From an uncultured Chitinophaga sp. (GTDB taxonomy: Bacteria > Bacteroidota > Bacteroidia > Chitinophagales > Chitinophagaceae), in NCBI RefSeq assembly GCF_937874145.1, contig NZ_CALNBI010000332.1, forward strand, positions 1 through 18,354: a stretch of DNA of 18,354 nt. Direction: 5' to 3'. How positions within the stretch are numbered: position 1 is the stretch's first letter; each line of letters starts with the position of its first letter. Shown here piece by piece: positions 16,655 through 18,354 of this stretch. The position numbers were made by a program, and so were the translations under genes. The notes below the pieces were generated by a model. The model made no database searches. It saw only the letters and a list, made by a program, of their open reading frames with translations, and was not told the origin of the DNA.

Positions 16655-17533
16655 ATGAAACCCATTCTCATTAAAGTGGGGGCCTTTGCCGACAATCAGA
16701 TCACCATCATCGAGCGGTGCGATCCCTATTTCAATACACCCTTCCACTTCCACCCGGAGTGCGAGCTCGTGTATGTGACCGAAAGCCAGGGAAAACGCAT
16801 CGTGGGAGACAGCATCGAAAGCTTCGACGTAGGCGATATGGTTTTCCTCGGTCCGAACATTCCGCACGTTTGGTATAACGACGAGGCATATCACCGGAAC
16901 GACGATTCCCTCAAAGCCCGGTCGGTCGTGATCTATTTCCCCAAAGACATTTTCGGCGACAAATTCTACGGCCTCCCGGAAACCAAGGCGCTGACCGACC
17001 TGTTCCACCGTGCCCAGCGCGGCATGAAAATCATCGGCAACACGCACGAAAAACTGAAAGACGAGATCCTCTCGCTCCCCCGCAAAGAAGGCCTCGAACG
17101 CATCATTTCCCTGCTGGAAATCCTCAAAACGCTGTCCGAAACCAAGGACTGCTACTACCTCGCATCCACCGGCTATTCCCACGCCTACAACGTGAAAGAC
17201 AACCACAAGATCGACGAGGTGTTCAAATACGTGATGAATAACTTCTCCAAAGAGATTTCCCTGCAGGATGTCGCCAGCATCACCAACCTCTCCCCCCAGT
17301 CTTTCTGCCGCTTTTTCAAGAACCGCACGAAAAAATCGTTCGTACAGTTCCTCAATGAAGTCCGCATCGGCCACGCATGCAAAAGGCTCACGGAAGAAGA
17401 CTGGTCTATCGCTGAAATCGCGTACAGCTGCGGGTTTAAGAATTTGTCCAACTTCAACCGGTTTTTCAAAGAAATCGTGGGCAAAACACCGAAAGAATAC
17501 AAAAACGAGCTTCGCCTGAAAGAAGCCCTCTAG
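16655..17533 (+). CDS. AraC-family transcriptional regulator with cupin sensor domain
   Basis: This is a 292-residue cytoplasmic regulator. The N-terminal half is a cupin-like sensor with the His-rich strand PFHFHPECELVYV and the turn FDVGDMVFLGPNIPHVWYND. The last ~105 residues are the AraC DNA-binding domain with two helix-turn-helices. The first is ISLQDVASITNLSPQSFCRF. The second is SIAEIAYSCGFKNLSNFNRF, followed by the family hallmark KEIVGKTPKEYK. ATG 16655 has a good ribosome-binding site, AAGGAAG at 16643-16649. It diverges from lacI across 210 bp. Such regulators often activate nearby sugar-uptake genes, so it may act on the SusC/D operons, with the TGTTCACTG array as a candidate target (inference). 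The ligand is unknown and nothing looks broken. Confidence 0.93.
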   Translation: MKPILIKVGAFADNQITIIERCDPYFNTPFHFHPECELVYVTESQGKRIVGDSIESFDVGDMVFLGPNIPHVWYNDEAYHRNDDSLKARSVVIYFPKDIFGDKFYGLPETKALTDLFHRAQRGMKIIGNTHEKLKDEILSLPRKEGLERIISLLEILKTLSETKDCYYLASTGYSHAYNVKDNHKIDEVFKYVMNNFSKEISLQDVASITNLSPQSFCRFFKNRTKKSFVQFLNEVRIGHACKRLTEEDWSIAEIAYSCGFKNLSNFNRFFKEIVGKTPKEYKNELRLKEAL

Positions 17534-17623
17534 ACAACGTTCCATATCTTTTACTATCCTTCCCTTACTTCCCTGCACACCCGCCCCTCCGGCGCGGGCG
17601 CCCTCCTGTTGCCTTCCGAACCC

Positions 17624-17643
17624 GTATGCTAAACGTTTAAGCA
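17624..17643 (-). promoter_or_regulatory. LacI-operator-like palindrome beyond araC
   Basis: The minus strand reads GTGCTTAAACGTTTAGCATA, with a perfect 10-bp palindrome TAAACGTTTA (17630-17639) and the GCT.AAACG half-site. It lies between two convergent genes, with no promoter expected nearby, and directly beside the SusD3 terminator. It could be a remote operator, a relic, or chance. Confidence 0.4.
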
Positions 17644-17646
17644 CAT

Positions 17647-17671
17647 AAAAAGCCGGCCCAAAAGGGCCGGC
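17647..17671 (-). terminator. Intrinsic terminator after SusD3
   Basis: A perfect 8-bp GC stem (17652-17659 GCCGGCCC with 17664-17671 GGGCCGGC) has an AAAA loop and is followed on the minus strand by TTTTT. It lies 36 bp past the SusD3 stop. The plus strand lacks a T-run, so araC is not clearly terminated by it. Confidence 0.88.
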
Positions 17672-17706
17672 CGGTCATTCTTAGATGAGCTATGTCTATT
17701 TTATTG

Positions 17707-18354
17707 CTATGGCTTGTCCCACCAAACGCGGGTACCGCCGTTATCGGGGCCACCTAGTAAAGTCATTGCTTTCTGCACGCCTGCCGGGTTCGTTTCATAC
17801 TCCGTTTGCACGAAGTTCACCCGGCGCACGAAGTCCGTCGTCGAAATCTTACCGCCGCTGTTATTAATCATCACCGGGAACAGTTTAGGATACCCGGTCC
17901 GGCGGAACTCCGCCCAGGCTTCCTGCCCATCCGGGAACACGGCGATCCATTTCTGCGTGATGATCCTTTCCAGCTTGCGGGCATCGGTAGCCGCATCGTC
18001 CCATTTCACCGTGATGGTGCTGAGGTTGGGGTTGCCCGCCGCGATGTTGTTGGCCGCATTTTTCGGATCGGTGTAGGCCGCGGGTTTGCTCACCGCATCG
18101 TCGCGGTAGGTTGCGAAACCGCCGCTGGTGCCATGTTGCGCGAACGACACTTCAATCCCCTTCTCATAATTGGCCTGTGCCGTGCCGGCGCCGTCCCAGT
18201 TTCGCATGGCCGCTTCGGCGCGGAGGAACCAAACTTCAGCCGCGGTCATCAGCTGCACGCGCTTGCCTGCAAACAGGTCTTTGGCGAAAGACGAAATAAC
18301 TTCCTGCATGATAACCTCCCTAAGAGCATTTCCAGCAAAAGTGCATAGCGGTTT
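17707..18354 (-). CDS. SusD/RagB-like lipoprotein, C-terminal part (pair 3)
   Basis: The frame is open to the window edge, so about 216 residues of the C-terminus are visible. The Met at 18309 is internal and not the start. The protein carries the SusD segment VQLMTAAEVWFLRAEAAMRNWDG, then NYEKGIEVSF and a KWIAVFPDGQEAWAEFRRTGYPKL stretch. It ends TRVWWDKP, close to the GRVWWDKK ending of the other two SusDs. It is therefore the distal gene of a third SusC/SusD operon whose SusC should lie just beyond the window. It converges on araC and has its own terminator. The ligand is unknown. Confidence 0.9.
   Translation of the reverse strand, partial: KPLCTFAGNALREVIMQEVISSFAKDLFAGKRVQLMTAAEVWFLRAEAAMRNWDGAGTAQANYEKGIEVSFAQHGTSGGFATYRDDAVSKPAAYTDPKNAANNIAAGNPNLSTITVKWDDAATDARKLERIITQKWIAVFPDGQEAWAEFRRTGYPKLFPVMINNSGGKISTTDFVRRVNFVQTEYETNPAGVQKAMTLLGGPDNGGTRVWWDKP

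Noticed and set aside
16637..17644. 335-codon minus-strand frame over the araC gene
   Set aside because: The plus-strand product is a clear AraC protein with two helix-turn-helices and a good ribosome-binding site; the antisense product has no recognisable features.

Overview
The window looks like a chromosomal segment from a Bacteroidota member, most likely a Chitinophaga-type Chitinophagaceae. This rests on the SusC/SusD (RagA/RagB) outer-membrane pairs, a TAnnTTTG-type promoter element, weak ribosome-binding sites, and the moderately GC-rich coding sequence with AT-rich spacers. It is a judgement from sequence character; no search was run.

Layout. Positions 1-1959 (+) hold the C-terminal three quarters of MutS, ending in a strong bidirectional terminator shared with the convergent gene. 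Positions 2036-7009 (-) hold a first SusC-SusD pair, transcribed SusC then SusD. Positions 7010-7586 are a regulatory spacer with two LacI-type operators and several inverted repeats. Positions 7587-9465 (-) hold a two-gene exported redox unit: a redoxin, then a cytochrome c / copper type II monooxygenase-like protein. Positions 9534-14627 (-) hold a second SusC-SusD pair with a terminator hairpin after it. Positions 14628-15420 are a long AT-rich spacer with a degenerate repeat of about 160-177 bp, a cluster of TGTTCACTG words, a TATATTTG -7 box and a perfect 14-bp operator palindrome. Positions 15421-16444 (-) hold a LacI-family regulator broken by what looks like a deletion of about 14 nt. 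Positions 16655-17533 (+) hold a cupin-AraC regulator divergent from it. Positions 17707-18354 (-) hold the C-terminal part of a third SusD-like protein, with its own terminator.

How the genes may work together (inference). The SusC barrels and SusD lipoproteins should capture and import an unidentified ligand. No glycoside hydrolase, lyase, sulfatase or peptidase is visible, so the substrate cannot be named. A shared motif, close to TGCTAAAACGTTTTA, occurs five times: twice before SusC1, once before SusC2, once before lacI, and once beyond araC. That suggests one LacI-type regulator controls both import systems and itself. The lacI gene appears frame-disrupted here, so the circuit may be derepressed, or the break may be a sequence error. 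The repeat-rich leader of the second SusC could be the target of the adjacent AraC regulator. The most unusual content is the operator network, the broken repressor, the repeat leader and the copper/heme redox pair between two nutrient-uptake operons.
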